From Alphaproteobacteria bacterium (lineage in GTDB: Bacteria; Pseudomonadota; Alphaproteobacteria; Rhizobiales; JAKIUO01): DNA of 51,339 nt. The notes beneath the pieces were generated by a model. It ran no database searches, was not told the origin of the DNA, and saw only the letters and a program-made list of their open reading frames with translations. The position numbers and the translations under genes were made by a program. Each line of letters begins with the position of its first letter. Position 1 is the stretch's first letter. The DNA lies in NCBI GenBank assembly GCA_024279115.1, contig JAJRRW010000141.1:1-51339 (forward strand), read 5' to 3'. This document shows positions 40,208 through 51,147 of the stretch, piece by piece.

Positions 40208-41065
40208 TTGATGGGTATGAGATTGATGGTAAGATATATGGCGATTGGCCTTACTGGCCTGTTGCTGGCATCATGTGCTGAAGAGGTCGGTACCAAAAAA
40301 GCCGAAACCAGCGGCGCTGCGGGCACCACGGTGGAAAAGGTCGCCAATGCGGTTGCGGATAGAATGGGCACCTCCAAGGAATTTTCCAGCGATCAGGAAG
40401 AGGCCATTGCAAGGATCGTTCGCAAGACCCTGGTCTCTCGACCCGAAATCATCCAAGAGGCCATTGTCGCCTTGCAGCAAAAAGAAAAAGCACAAGAAGA
40501 GCAGCGTAAAATTTCCGCACTCTCCGATAATGCGGATATGCTGTTTCGTTCGAAATTTGATCCCGTAGAAGGCAATCCCAAGGGAGACGTAACGGTGGTC
40601 GAATTTTTCGATTACAATTGCCCCTATTGCCGCAAGGGATTTAAAACCCTCGAAAAAGTGATGGAAGAGGACAAAAATCTTCGTGTGGTGTTTAAGCAAT
40701 TTCCAATTTTTGGCAATGCTTCATTGACTGCGGCGCGAGCGGCCCTTGCTTCAAAGAAACAGGGAAAATATTTCGCCTACCATAAAGCATTGCTCGAAGC
40801 GGATGGACGGATAACCGATCTGTCGGTATTTACGATTGCTCAAAAGGTTGGACTTGATATTGATCGCTTGAAAAATGACATGGAAGACGCAGATGTTGCC
40901 AAGTCAATTGCCGAAACAAAAGGCCTGGCCAATCGTCTTGGCATTAACGGAACGCCCGCTTATTATGTTGGCGATAAATTTATTGGCGGCGTGCCACCAA
41001 ATCTTGCCGAAGTGATGAAAAACTATGCGTCGGATATCCGCAAGAATGGTTGCGAAATCTGCTAA
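40208..41065 (+). CDS. DsbA family thiol:disulfide protein (lipoprotein-like leader)
   Basis: VVEFFDYNCPYCRKGFKTLEKVM; GINGTPAYYVGDKFIGG; lipobox-like LLASC. Confidence 0.92.
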   Translation: MMGMRLMVRYMAIGLTGLLLASCAEEVGTKKAETSGAAGTTVEKVANAVADRMGTSKEFSSDQEEAIARIVRKTLVSRPEIIQEAIVALQQKEKAQEEQRKISALSDNADMLFRSKFDPVEGNPKGDVTVVEFFDYNCPYCRKGFKTLEKVMEEDKNLRVVFKQFPIFGNASLTAARAALASKKQGKYFAYHKALLEADGRITDLSVFTIAQKVGLDIDRLKNDMEDADVAKSIAETKGLANRLGINGTPAYYVGDKFIGGVPPNLAEVMKNYASDIRKNGCEIC

Positions 41066-41147
41066 TTTCGTCTTGTTGACAGATACAGACATCGAGTGGC
41101 AGGGCGACCATATTCTGCCACTTGAGTTTGAATAGTAAGGCATCTGG

Positions 41148-41549
41148 ATGAGAATGACCGTGAACAAATGTCGGAGCGTTATGGCTGTCGCAGGGCTGTT
41201 AGTGGCTGCTATTGGGCTAACCGTTACGCCCGTGACTGCCGAAAAAATAAAAAATAATGTCGCGGTTTTCGCCGCCCTTGATAAAGTTTCGGCACGCATC
41301 TCCCATTTGGAAGTGCCGCTGAATACCACCGTCGAATTTGGCGCCTTGCGGATCACGCCCAGAACCTGTTTTACGCGCCCTCCCACAGAAACGCCTCACA
41401 CAACGGCCTTTGTGGAAGTGCAAGAGGTGAAGCTGAATAAAGCCAAAGAACCCTTGTTTATGGGCTGGATGTTTGCCGAAAGCCCCGGTATTCACGGGGT
41501 TGAACATCCCGTGTTCGATGTCTGGCTGACAAGTTGCAAAACCTTGTGA
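41148..41549 (+). CDS. DUF2155 domain-containing protein
   Basis: AVFAALDKVSARISHLEVPLNTTVEFGALRITPRTCFTRPPTETPHTTAFVEV...GWMFAESPGIHGVEHPVFDVWLTSC. Confidence 0.88.
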   Translation: MRMTVNKCRSVMAVAGLLVAAIGLTVTPVTAEKIKNNVAVFAALDKVSARISHLEVPLNTTVEFGALRITPRTCFTRPPTETPHTTAFVEVQEVKLNKAKEPLFMGWMFAESPGIHGVEHPVFDVWLTSCKTL

Positions 41550-42265
41550 ACAGATAGCTGCTTGGGCTCTTGCAGAAAATCGGCTGGTTTCGCCAGTGCA
41601 TCATTGAGTTTCTTGCGATAGTCTTTTTGATCAATTTCGATACCGCCAAGGCTTCGCAGATGATCGGTTAAAAACTGGGTGTCGAGCAGTGAAAAACCGC
41701 AATGATTGAGACGGGCAACAAGATGTGACAGGGCAACCTTGCTGGCATCTCGTTCAAATGAAAACATACTCTCTCCAAAAAAAGCGCCGCCAATATGCAC
41801 GCCGTAAAGCCCGCCGACCAGCTTGCCATTGAGCCAGGTTTCAACCGTGTGACAATGGCCTTGCTCAAAAAGCTCATGATAGAGTTTGCGAATAGGTTTA
41901 TTGATCCAGGTGCTGATGCGCCCGGCCTTTGCGGAGCTACAGCCTTCAATCACACCTTCAAAATCACTATTGATGTGGATTTCAAATTTTTCTTTTTGCA
42001 AGAGGCGCTTGAGACTTTTGGACAGGTGAAACCCATCAAGCGGAATGATCCCGCGATCGGTTGGTTCGATCCAGAACAGCGTTTCATCATCGGCGTCCTC
42101 ACCCATGGGAAAAGAGCCGTTTGCATAGGCATCAAGAAGAATATCCGTTGTCAGTTCACTGATTTCAGCACAGGTATAGATTGCAATCTCCCTGACCTGT
42201 CGATGGTGTCGTTGCACAGACCTTGAGACTATGACCTGGGGATTTTCCGCTTCAGGCTGACTCAA
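41492..42265 (-). CDS. aat: Leucyl/phenylalanyl-tRNA--protein transferase
   Basis: DILLDAYANGSFPMGEDADDETLFWIEPTDRGIIPLDGFHLSKSLKR...VGGLYGVHIGGAFFGESMFS. Confidence 0.96.
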   Translation of the reverse strand: MSQPEAENPQVIVSRSVQRHHRQVREIAIYTCAEISELTTDILLDAYANGSFPMGEDADDETLFWIEPTDRGIIPLDGFHLSKSLKRLLQKEKFEIHINSDFEGVIEGCSSAKAGRISTWINKPIRKLYHELFEQGHCHTVETWLNGKLVGGLYGVHIGGAFFGESMFSFERDASKVALSHLVARLNHCGFSLLDTQFLTDHLRSLGGIEIDQKDYRKKLNDALAKPADFLQEPKQLSVHKVLQLVSQTSNTGCSTP

Positions 42266-42337
42266 TGAAAGTCCTTGGCTCTTTGTTTTATCGGGCGTTC
42301 TATCGGAAAACCGATCGCCACTTTGCTGGGAACCAGT

Positions 42338-43678
42338 CTAGGGCTTTTCGAGATATTTTTCCAGCCAATGAATGTCGTATAGTCCATTGACGATGTCCTG
42401 CTCGTTGATGAGAGCCGAGAACAAGGGAATGGTGGTCTCGATACCGTCAATGACAAATTCGTTCAAGGAGCGTTTCAGCCTCATCATACATTCATTGCGG
42501 TTCTTGCCGTGCACAATCAGCTTGCCGATCAGGCTGTCATAATAGGCCGGGATGGTATATCCGGCATAGACCCCGGAATCGACCCTGACGCCAAGGCCGC
42601 CGGGAGGATGAAAATAGGAGATGGTGCCAGGGGATGGCATAAAGGTCGAGGGATTTTCGGCGGTGATCCGGCATTCGATGGAATGACCGCTAATACGTAC
42701 TTCTTCTTGCGACAGGCTAAGCGGTGCCCCAGAAGCGATACGGATTTGCTCAATGACGATATCAACGCCGGTCACCATCTCTGTGACGGGATGCTCGACC
42801 TGCAATCTGGTGTTCATCTCGATGAAGTAAAATTTGCCATCTTCATAGAGAAATTCGATGGTGCCAACGCCCTCATATTTAAGTTCGGCAATCGCGTTGG
42901 CAACGATCATGCCGATCTCTTCGCGTTGCTCATTGTTAAGAGCGGGGGAAGGGGCTTCTTCCCAGACCTTTTGATGGCGGCGTTGCAGTGAGCAATCACG
43001 TTCGCCAAGATGAATGGCATTGCCGTGACCATCGCCGATAACCTGAACTTCGATATGACGGGGCGTGCCAAGATATTTTTCCAGATACATGGTGTCATCA
43101 CCAAAGGCGGCTTTTGATTCGGCCCTTGCCGTGGCCAAAGACATCGAAAGCTGATCTTCGGAAGTGGCAACCTTCATGCCGCGTCCCCCGCCACCAGCCG
43201 AGGCCTTGATAATAACCGGATAGCCGATTTCCTTGGCGACTTTCATGGCTTGCTTATCGCTCGTCACTCCACCTTCAGAACCTGGCACAACCGGGATACC
43301 AAGACGTTTGGCGGTTCTCTTTGCCTCGATCTTGTCTCCCATGAGGCGGATATGTTCGGCGCTTGGGCCAATAAAAGTGATGCCGTGCTCATGCAATATA
43401 TCGGCGAAACGAGCATTTTCAGACAAAAATCCGTAGCCTGGATGGAGGGCATCGGCGCCGGATATTTCGCAAGCGGCCAACAGGGCGGGGATTTTCAGAT
43501 AGCTCTCACTCGCCGATGGCGGACCAATGCAAACACTCTCATCTGCCAGCTTGACATGCATGGCATCGGCATCGGCTGTTGAGTGAACGGCAACGGTTGC
43601 AATGCCCAGTTCTTTGCATGCGCGTAGAATACGAAGGGCGATTTCACCGCGATTGGCAATTAGTACCTTGTCAAACAT
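42338..43678 (-). CDS. accC: Acetyl-CoA carboxylase biotin carboxylase subunit
   Basis: [53 protein letters not shown]. Confidence 0.97.
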   Translation of the reverse strand: MFDKVLIANRGEIALRILRACKELGIATVAVHSTADADAMHVKLADESVCIGPPSASESYLKIPALLAACEISGADALHPGYGFLSENARFADILHEHGITFIGPSAEHIRLMGDKIEAKRTAKRLGIPVVPGSEGGVTSDKQAMKVAKEIGYPVIIKASAGGGGRGMKVATSEDQLSMSLATARAESKAAFGDDTMYLEKYLGTPRHIEVQVIGDGHGNAIHLGERDCSLQRRHQKVWEEAPSPALNNEQREEIGMIVANAIAELKYEGVGTIEFLYEDGKFYFIEMNTRLQVEHPVTEMVTGVDIVIEQIRIASGAPLSLSQEEVRISGHSIECRITAENPSTFMPSPGTISYFHPPGGLGVRVDSGVYAGYTIPAYYDSLIGKLIVHGKNRNECMMRLKRSLNEFVIDGIETTIPLFSALINEQDIVNGLYDIHWLEKYLEKP

Positions 43679-43745
43679 GAAGTTTCCTTGATTGCGCCCC
43701 TCTGGGTACGCATGGCAATTGACCAGCAAACTGGTCGCGGAGAAT

Positions 43746-44231
43746 TTACTCGATAATCAAAAGCGGCTCGCCGAATTCAACCGGTTGTTGATCTTCGATC
43801 AAAATGCTGGTGATTTTGCCACTGCGCGGTGCCGGGATGTGGTTCATGGTCTTCATGGCCTCGACAATCATCAATGTCTGGCCTTCCATAACCTGTTGTC
43901 CCACTTTGATAAAAGGATCGGCTCCAGGTTCTGGTGACAGATAAACCGTCCCGACCATTGGCGAGGGGACGGCCCCTGGGTGCGCCGTTTCTTCGACAGA
44001 CACGGTATTTAGAGGGGCGCTGCTGGCGCTCATAACCGGGGCGGCGCTGATCGCTGGCTGCCCCATGCCGCTCATAGCATTGCGGGCGACGCGAATGCGC
44101 AGGTCGGGTTTCTCAATCTCAATCTCGTTGAGGCCGGTTTCGGTCAATAACTCGGCCAGCTCACGTATGAGTTCGCGATCAAGGCTCTTGCCTGATTTGG
44201 ATGTGCTTGCTTTTGCCATTCCTTGCTTCAT
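43746..44231 (-). CDS. accB: Acetyl-CoA carboxylase biotin carboxyl carrier protein
   Basis: [30 protein letters not shown]; biotin site [11 protein letters not shown]. Confidence 0.96.
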   Translation of the reverse strand: MKQGMAKASTSKSGKSLDRELIRELAELLTETGLNEIEIEKPDLRIRVARNAMSGMGQPAISAAPVMSASSAPLNTVSVEETAHPGAVPSPMVGTVYLSPEPGADPFIKVGQQVMEGQTLMIVEAMKTMNHIPAPRSGKITSILIEDQQPVEFGEPLLIIE

Positions 44232-44271
44232 GCTCCCGTTCGTTTGCCTGCTCGTTTTACGATATGTGGTT

Positions 44272-44709
44272 TTATGAAATGCTGTCGTTAAGCGCCAGCA
44301 GTGCCAAATCATACCCTTTTGCCCCAAGACCGCTGATTATACCCAGCGATGCTTTGGAGACATAGGAGTGGTGGCGAAAGTCCTCACGTTTGAAAATATT
44401 CGATAAATGCACCTCTATGCAATCACTTTCGACCGCCATCAAGGCGTCCATCAAAGCGATGGAGGTATGGGTGTAGGCCCCCGCATTGAGAATGATTGCG
44501 GCGTTTTTTGCACCAGCCTCATGCACCCAGTCGACGAGATCGCCTTCTTGATTGGTTTGGCGAAAATCGACCTCTATGCCAAGACCCTTGGCGAGTTTTT
44601 TTAGACGGATTTCAATATCATCAAGTTTCAAGACGCCGTAAATCTCGGGCTCCCGGGTGCCCAGGAGGTTAAGATTGGGGCCATTGAGGACAAAAATCTG
44701 CTTGCTCAT
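44272..44709 (-). CDS. aroQ: Type II 3-dehydroquinate dehydratase
   Basis: [60 protein letters not shown]. Confidence 0.97.
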   Translation of the reverse strand: MSKQIFVLNGPNLNLLGTREPEIYGVLKLDDIEIRLKKLAKGLGIEVDFRQTNQEGDLVDWVHEAGAKNAAIILNAGAYTHTSIALMDALMAVESDCIEVHLSNIFKREDFRHHSYVSKASLGIISGLGAKGYDLALLALNDSIS

Positions 44710-44890
44710 GGGATTATGGTTCGGTTCTGCTGAATTCAAGAAAAAGAGAGTTATGTAACCAGGTCACCAAAAAAAACCTCTATCGAAAATACTGACGCTG
44801 TTTCTAACAGTTTTTGACTGATGACGCAAAGGCATATGGCGCAAGTGATGAACGGCTTGATCTTTACCAATTCATCGATCAGTCCGGCGC

Positions 44891-45289
44891 TTATTCAGGC
44901 CGCCATGGCTCATAGTTTTGCGGCGCACTCTTGGAGGTGGCACCTGCAAGCAGCGAGCCTTGTGGACGATAAGCTTTGCGCGTTCCCGTATAATTTGGAG
45001 AATGTCTTTTTTGCCAGTGCCTGGGCTGGTAGTTCTCTTTGTTGGGGAGCTGATCAACGGTATAATGCAGCCAGCCATGCCAGTCGGCGGGTACCGTTGA
45101 GGCTTCAGCCAATCCATTATAAGTGACCCAGCGGCGCGGAATACCCAAAGGGCCAACGCCTTTGCGTTGAATATAATAGCGATTGCCAAACTCGTCTTCG
45201 CCAACCAGCTTGCCCTTGCGAAGGGTGAAAAACCGGGTTCCCCACGTATTGCCATTCCACCAGGTAAAGGCTTCGTTGAACAGTCCCAT
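44891..45289 (-). CDS. NADH:ubiquinone oxidoreductase NDUFA12-family subunit
   Basis: FTWWNGNTWGTRFFTLRKGKLVGEDEFGNRYYIQRKG...PRRWVTYNGLAEASTVPADWHGWLHYT. Confidence 0.93.
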   Translation of the reverse strand: MGLFNEAFTWWNGNTWGTRFFTLRKGKLVGEDEFGNRYYIQRKGVGPLGIPRRWVTYNGLAEASTVPADWHGWLHYTVDQLPNKENYQPRHWQKRHSPNYTGTRKAYRPQGSLLAGATSKSAPQNYEPWRPE

Positions 45290-45518
45290 ATGCGCCGATC
45301 CTTGTCCATTTTGTGCGAGATTAAGGCTCGCTCACAGATTGGCGTGACTATGGCAGTATTGATTTGGTGTGTCCAGCTTTCCCGTAGGCCATATCGGGTG
45401 AATTCAGGCGTTGTGAAGCGCCGTGCCATCAACTGATTTGAATTCTTACAAAATAGTGCTAGCTTCGTAGCTTGTTGCGCAATGCAACGCTTTTAATTGA
45501 AAGATGTGAGGATAGAGA

Positions 45519-47324
45519 GTGGCGGTCAAAGCCCGAAAACGTGCTGGAAAAACAGCCAATAGAAAAGGTGGGAGCAACCGCTCAATCGGTCCCCTCAAAT
45601 CTTTAAAACCGTATTTGTTACGTCACAAGCCGATGGTCATCGGGGCGCTGATCGCCCTTGTTGTCGCCGCTTTTGCAACATTGGCTGTGCCCATCGGGGT
45701 GCGGCGCATGATTGATGCCGGATTTTCCGCGTCTCATTCGCAAACCATCAATACCTATTTTATGGCCATGTTTGCAGTCGGTCTTGTGCTCGCTCTGGCC
45801 AGCGCGGTGCGCTTTTATTTTGTCAGTTGGCTGGGAGAGCGAATCGTTGCTGATCTGCGCACCGATGTGTTCAAGCGCCTCGCCACCCTAAGCCCCTCTT
45901 TTTACGATGTGACCCATTCCGGGGAGGTGATGTCCCGCCTCACCGCAGATACCACACAGATTAAAAGTGCCGTGGGAAGTTCAGCATCGCAAGCCCTGCG
46001 AAATTTGATCATGACCATCGGGGCCATCATCATGATGTTTGTCACCAGTCCCAAACTGGCAGGTCTGGTGATATTGGCGATCCCGCTGATCGTTGTGCCA
46101 CTGGTGGGCCTTGGGCGTTCTGTGCGGTCATTATCGCGCACGGCGCAAGATACTCTGGCCGTCTCTTCCTCGGTGGCAGCTGAAAACCTGTCGTCTATTC
46201 GCACGATGCAGGCCAACAGTTTTGAAAAATCGGTAACAAGAAGATTTTCCGACGCCGTCGATAAAAGTTTTGAAGCGGCCAGGGTGCGTATGAAAGCACG
46301 TGCCGGCCTGACCGCTATTGCCATCTTTTTGGTGTTTGCCAGCATTATCGGCATTTTGTGGTATGGCGCCCAGGATGTTCTGGCGGGCACTATGAGCGGC
46401 GGCACGCTTGGCCAATTCGTGCTCTACTCGGCGATTGCCGCTGGATCGCTTGGCGGTTTGAGCGAGGTTTGGGGGGAAGTGCAAGAGACGGCGGGAGCAG
46501 CGGAGCGTCTGGCAGAGATTTTAAAGACCAGCTCTGACGTCAAAGATCCGCAAAATCCAGAACGCTTTAAAAAAGACAAAACGGGGCATATTTCCTTTAA
46601 AGAGGTGCAGTTTGCCTATCCGACCCGCGCCGATACAAAGGCACTTGACGGGGTGTCGTTCGACGTCAAGCCTGGCGAAACGGTGGCCATTGTCGGATCT
46701 TCGGGGTCAGGAAAAAGTACGGTGTTCAACCTGATCTTGCGGTTTTATGATGCTGACAAAGGCTCGGTGTCCATTGATGGATGCAAGGTTGATGCGGTCA
46801 CTTTAAGTGATTTGCGGGCGCGCATTGCGCTGGTTCCCCAAGATATTGCCCTGTTCGCCGATACGGTGGCCGCCAATATTGCCTATGGCACGGACGGGGC
46901 CACCAGAGAAGAGATCGTAAAGGCTGCCAAAGCCGCCTACGCTCATGACTTTATCAGCGAACTTGATCGCGGCTATGACACGCCGCTTGGCGAACATGGG
47001 GCAACCTTGTCTGGAGGCCAGCGCCAGCGCATAGCTATCGCGCGCGCGGTCTTGCGCGACGCGCCTATTTTATTGCTGGATGAAGCAACAAGCGCCCTTG
47101 ATACGGCGAGCGAGCGAGAAGTTCAGACGGCGCTGGAGGCCTTGAAAGAGGGGCGGACCACGCTGATAATCGCCCATCGTTTGTCGACGGTACAAGATGC
47201 TGACCGGATTCTGGTGATTGACAAGGGGCATGTCAGTGAGGAGGGGACGCACTCGAGCCTTATTGATCGTGGTGGTCTTTACAAGGAACTGGCTGATCTC
47301 CAACTTGCAGGGTCACCAGCATAG
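45519..47324 (+). CDS. ABC transporter, fused transmembrane/ATPase exporter
   Basis: TM domain then VAIVGSSGSGKSTVFNLILRFYD, LSGGQRQRIAIARAVLRDAPILLLDEATSALD. Confidence 0.95.
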   Translation: MAVKARKRAGKTANRKGGSNRSIGPLKSLKPYLLRHKPMVIGALIALVVAAFATLAVPIGVRRMIDAGFSASHSQTINTYFMAMFAVGLVLALASAVRFYFVSWLGERIVADLRTDVFKRLATLSPSFYDVTHSGEVMSRLTADTTQIKSAVGSSASQALRNLIMTIGAIIMMFVTSPKLAGLVILAIPLIVVPLVGLGRSVRSLSRTAQDTLAVSSSVAAENLSSIRTMQANSFEKSVTRRFSDAVDKSFEAARVRMKARAGLTAIAIFLVFASIIGILWYGAQDVLAGTMSGGTLGQFVLYSAIAAGSLGGLSEVWGEVQETAGAAERLAEILKTSSDVKDPQNPERFKKDKTGHISFKEVQFAYPTRADTKALDGVSFDVKPGETVAIVGSSGSGKSTVFNLILRFYDADKGSVSIDGCKVDAVTLSDLRARIALVPQDIALFADTVAANIAYGTDGATREEIVKAAKAAYAHDFISELDRGYDTPLGEHGATLSGGQRQRIAIARAVLRDAPILLLDEATSALDTASEREVQTALEALKEGRTTLIIAHRLSTVQDADRILVIDKGHVSEEGTHSSLIDRGGLYKELADLQLAGSPA

Positions 47325-47412
47325 GCGGGTCTGGCAACGGATCACGAATTGTTTATTGGTCAATAATTGGGGTTGAAAGCTAAGCTGGTGCATCGTTTTC
47401 AACACAAGGTGT

Positions 47413-47982
47413 TTGATCGTCATGCGTATGTCAGGCCGCTTTTTTCTGCTCTCTATCTTTTTTGTGACGTCGCTTTCAGCGCCAACGCTCGCCACAAACA
47501 TTCCTGCAAACATGTCTCAAACAGCCCCCGAATGGGAAATATCGGAATGGATCAATTCCAAAGGCTTCAAGCTGTCGGAGCTGAGGGGCAAGGTGGTTGT
47601 GATCGATTTCTTCCAGCTCTGGTGTCCTGGGTGCAATAGCTTTTCCATTCCTCTTATGCACAAGTGGGAACAAAAATATGCGGACCAGGCGAAAGCTGGA
47701 GATATCCAATTTGTGAGTATTCACACGGTTTTTGAGGGCCATAGCTATCAAAACCCGGCGCGCCTCAAAAAATATCTGAAAGAAAAACAAATTGAGCACC
47801 CAGTGGGGGTAGATCAACAACAAAAGGGCCACTATGTGCCCGTGACGATGCGCCGGTTCAATACCAAAGGGACGCCAGAGATTGCCATTATCGACAAGCA
47901 GGGCCGTATCCGTTTTCAGCGCTTTGGGTCATTTGATGTACCAGCCTCCGAACAATTGATTGATCAATTGCTGAGCGAATAG
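47413..47982 (+). CDS. TlpA-like thioredoxin-fold disulfide protein
   Basis: KGFKLSELRGKVVVIDFFQLWCPGCNSFSIPLM; GTPEIAIIDKQGRIRF; signal peptide. Confidence 0.85.
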   Translation: MIVMRMSGRFFLLSIFFVTSLSAPTLATNIPANMSQTAPEWEISEWINSKGFKLSELRGKVVVIDFFQLWCPGCNSFSIPLMHKWEQKYADQAKAGDIQFVSIHTVFEGHSYQNPARLKKYLKEKQIEHPVGVDQQQKGHYVPVTMRRFNTKGTPEIAIIDKQGRIRFQRFGSFDVPASEQLIDQLLSE

Positions 47983-47991
47983 GGGGGCTTT

Positions 47992-49026
47992 TTATTGATT
48001 GGTCAATTTAAGCTCGATACGCCGGTTGCGGCGATGAATTTCTGGATCGTCGCCCAGCGCGAGAGGCCGAAATTCCGCGAAGCCAGCGGCCATCAGTCTT
48101 GATGGTTTCACCCCTTGCGAGGTGAAGTAGCGTACCACCGACAGGGCTCTTGCCGATGAAAGTTCCCAGTTGCTTGGGAATTGAGGGGTTTGAATGGGGG
48201 TCGCATCAGTATGACCGTCAACGCGCAAAATCCAGTTGATCTCCTCGGGGATCTCGCCTTCCAGAGAAACAAGTGCCTGCGCAAATTGATTGAGCTGGAT
48301 AGCTGCCAGCGGATTGAGTTCTGCGGAACCCGCCGAAAACAGCACTTCTGACTGGAATACGAACCGATCACCCACCACACGAATATCGTCGCGATCGCCC
48401 AACACCTGCCGCAAGCGTCCAAAAAATTCTGAGCGATAGCGCGACAATTCCTGAACCTTGCGGGCCAGCGCAATATTCAGACGTTTACCCAGATCGGCGA
48501 TCCGCGTTTTGTTTTTGTTTTCTCGTGCCTGAGCCGCATCAAGGGAGGCGTTGATCGCCGCCAACTGTCGCCGCAGGGCAGCCATTTGATGATTGAGCAA
48601 TTCGACTTTTGCGAGGGCGCCTGTGCTGATTTTCTTTTGATCTTCAAGAGAGCTGGAAAGGCCAGACACTTTGGCATTGGCGCTTTTCGATCGGCCGCTT
48701 TCAATGCCAATGAGACCTTGCAAGCGTGATTTTTCCCCGTCTGAAGCTGACAGCGACGCTGAGAGAGAGGCGATATTGTCTTCCAGTTTTTGTTGTTTGG
48801 TTTGCTCAAGGGACAAGAGTTCAGTGAGCTGGGTGATTTGCCGGGTCAGGCGTTGCAGGGCGGTGTCCTTGCCGCTGACTTCTTGCGAAACGAAGAAATT
48901 GGTCAGCATGAAAACCGACAGCAGGAATGTCATGACCAGCAACAAGGTGGCCATTGCATCGACAAAGCCGGGCCAGTAATCGGCACTATTATTCGAACGG
49001 CGATTTGATCGCGCATGGGAAGGCAT
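47992..49026 (-). CDS. MotB/OmpA-type peptidoglycan-binding protein
   Basis: N-terminal plug/TM DYWPGFVDAMATLLLVMTFLLSVFML; C-terminal VDGHTDATPIQ...NWELSSARALSVVRYFTSQGVKPSRLMAAGFAEFRP. Confidence 0.92.
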   Translation of the reverse strand: MPSHARSNRRSNNSADYWPGFVDAMATLLLVMTFLLSVFMLTNFFVSQEVSGKDTALQRLTRQITQLTELLSLEQTKQQKLEDNIASLSASLSASDGEKSRLQGLIGIESGRSKSANAKVSGLSSSLEDQKKISTGALAKVELLNHQMAALRRQLAAINASLDAAQARENKNKTRIADLGKRLNIALARKVQELSRYRSEFFGRLRQVLGDRDDIRVVGDRFVFQSEVLFSAGSAELNPLAAIQLNQFAQALVSLEGEIPEEINWILRVDGHTDATPIQTPQFPSNWELSSARALSVVRYFTSQGVKPSRLMAAGFAEFRPLALGDDPEIHRRNRRIELKLTNQ

Positions 49027-49029
49027 GAT

Positions 49030-50046
49030 CTATCTCCTGAAAGGTCCAGGTGGCTGACCACTAATGGTTTTGAGAGCCGAGGCAATGTCTGATTGTTGAT
49101 TGGCCTGCTCGTCCATCCATTCGCGAACCACTTGTTGTTCGGCGCGCATTTGCTTTACCAGCCCGTCAATACCGTTGGCCAGCTCTCGTACACCGCCGTC
49201 TGCGCCTCTGGCACCGCCGCCTTGTTGCAGGTTTTGAGTGAGCAAGGCGATGCTGCGTTGTAATTCTTGCACGGCATAACCGATGTGAGACGCTTCGGAA
49301 CCAGAACCCGTATCAGATTCGCCAAGCGTCGTGATGGTGGCTAACCAGTCTTCAAGTTCGTTATAAAAACGGTTTTGGGCATGGGAGGCCTGAAGATCAA
49401 GAAAACCCAGGATCAACGAGCCGGCGAGGCCGAACAAAGAGGAGCTAAAAGCGGTGCCCATTCCCGATAGCGGCGCTTTGAGGCCCGAAATCAAATCTTC
49501 CAGTCCACTTAGATTATCCCCGCCAGTTGGTAGCGAACCAATGGTCTTGCCAACTGAATTAATGGTTTCGAGCAGCCCCCAGAAGGTGCCAAGCAGTCCC
49601 AAGAAGACCAACAGGCCGATCAAATAGCGTGAGGTGTCGCGCGCTTCGTCAAGCCGAGAGCCGACAGAATCCAGAATGGAGCGCATGGAGCCTGTCGTAA
49701 GGGCGATCGAGCCGGGGCGGTCGCCGAGCAGTTTGACCATGGGCGACAACAGCACCGGTGGTTTTCGTTGGGACTTGGTAATATCAGACAGGCGAAAATG
49801 ATTGACCCAGTTTATTTCTGGATAAAGCCGGATGATTTGCCGAAAGGAATAGATCATACCAAACAGCAAAACACCGCCAATCAGACCATTGAGGCCTGGA
49901 TTGGCCATAAAAGCCCGAAATATTTGTGAATAGAGAAGCAGGCCGAGAAATCCACAGGCCATCAGGAACAGGAACATCCAGCGCAGAAATACAGACGGTT
50001 TGGTCAGTGAATTCTGATAGTGCATTTCAACCATCTTTTCACACAT
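49030..50046 (-). CDS. MotA/TolQ/ExbB-type proton channel family protein
   Basis: ARDTSRYLIGLLVFLGLLGTFWGLLETINSVGKTI...LISGLKAPLSGMGTAFSSSLFGLAGSLILGFLDLQ. Confidence 0.9.
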   Translation of the reverse strand: MCEKMVEMHYQNSLTKPSVFLRWMFLFLMACGFLGLLLYSQIFRAFMANPGLNGLIGGVLLFGMIYSFRQIIRLYPEINWVNHFRLSDITKSQRKPPVLLSPMVKLLGDRPGSIALTTGSMRSILDSVGSRLDEARDTSRYLIGLLVFLGLLGTFWGLLETINSVGKTIGSLPTGGDNLSGLEDLISGLKAPLSGMGTAFSSSLFGLAGSLILGFLDLQASHAQNRFYNELEDWLATITTLGESDTGSGSEASHIGYAVQELQRSIALLTQNLQQGGGARGADGGVRELANGIDGLVKQMRAEQQVVREWMDEQANQQSDIASALKTISGQPPGPFRR

Positions 50047-50186
50047 CCCCCCAAAGGATTTTATTTATAAGGACCCAGATATTATCGATCCCGTTATGTC
50101 AGCCCAACCTACCGTAAACGGATATTGTGGCAGGATAAATGCAAATCTATTGCAAATTGGCGGCTTTTGCCAGACCAAACCACGAG

Positions 50187-50978
50187 CTATTGGCCAGGGC
50201 TGATGGTTTTTTGCAGTTCGTGCTGGATGGGAGCGGTGCCAGCGACGATGCTACCCTTGACGAGCATATCATGCCCGCCCTCGGCATCAGAGACCAGCCC
50301 ACCGGCTTCGCGCACCAGTACAATTCCGGCGGCCATATCCCACGCCTGAATGCCGCGCTCCCAATATCCATCGAAACGCCCGGCAGCCACCCAGGCCAGA
50401 TCAATAGCAGCCGATCCGGTGCGTCTGATGCCAACAACCGTTTGCATAACGTCGCGGCATTCTTGAATAAACACCTCTTTGCCGGATTTCCCGCGATGAG
50501 GAATACCGGTTACAACGACGGCATCTTCAAGTTTTTCGCGTCCCGCCACCCGGATCCGCCGATCATTGAGAAAAGCCCCGGAGCCTTTTTCCGCAGTATA
50601 CATTTCATCCATCACGGGATTGTAGATCAATCCGGCCACCAGCTTGCCATCGCGTTCAAGGGCAATTGATATGGCAAATTGCGGGATGCCGTGCAAATAA
50701 TTGGTGGTGCCGTCCAGCGGATCGACGATCCAGCGATGGGTTTTGTCCGAGCCCTCGACAATACCGCGCTCTTCCATCAGGAAATTATAGTGGGGGCGGG
50801 CGTGAGACAGTTCTTCATAAATGATTTTTTCGGCGCGATGGTCGGCGCGCGAGACAAAATCTGCGGGGCCCTTGGTGGCCACCTGCAAATGTTCGACTTC
50901 TCCAAAGTCACGTGACAGGGCGCGCCCGGCTTTGCGTGCGGCCTTGGTCATGACATTCATAAGCGCCGATGCTGGCAT
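50187..50978 (-). CDS. Inositol monophosphatase family protein
   Basis: DFVSRADHRAEKII; HRWIVDPLDGTTNYLHGIPQFAISIALERDGK; YWERGIQAWDMAAGIVLVREAGG. Confidence 0.95.
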   Translation of the reverse strand: MPASALMNVMTKAARKAGRALSRDFGEVEHLQVATKGPADFVSRADHRAEKIIYEELSHARPHYNFLMEERGIVEGSDKTHRWIVDPLDGTTNYLHGIPQFAISIALERDGKLVAGLIYNPVMDEMYTAEKGSGAFLNDRRIRVAGREKLEDAVVVTGIPHRGKSGKEVFIQECRDVMQTVVGIRRTGSAAIDLAWVAAGRFDGYWERGIQAWDMAAGIVLVREAGGLVSDAEGGHDMLVKGSIVAGTAPIQHELQKTISPGQ

Positions 50979-51147
50979 ATCTGTCCCCGGTTCTGATCTT
51001 GTAGCGATGTTTCAAAATAGTGCTCCCTGGACAAGCAAAGCGCCGATCCGGGGCCCAGGAGCAAAACGGGACAATCTCACAAGAAGATCCCGTCCAATGC
51101 ACCAGGTCCCGGGGCAGGTCCGGGAAGCTAAAGAGTTTTTCTGCTTC

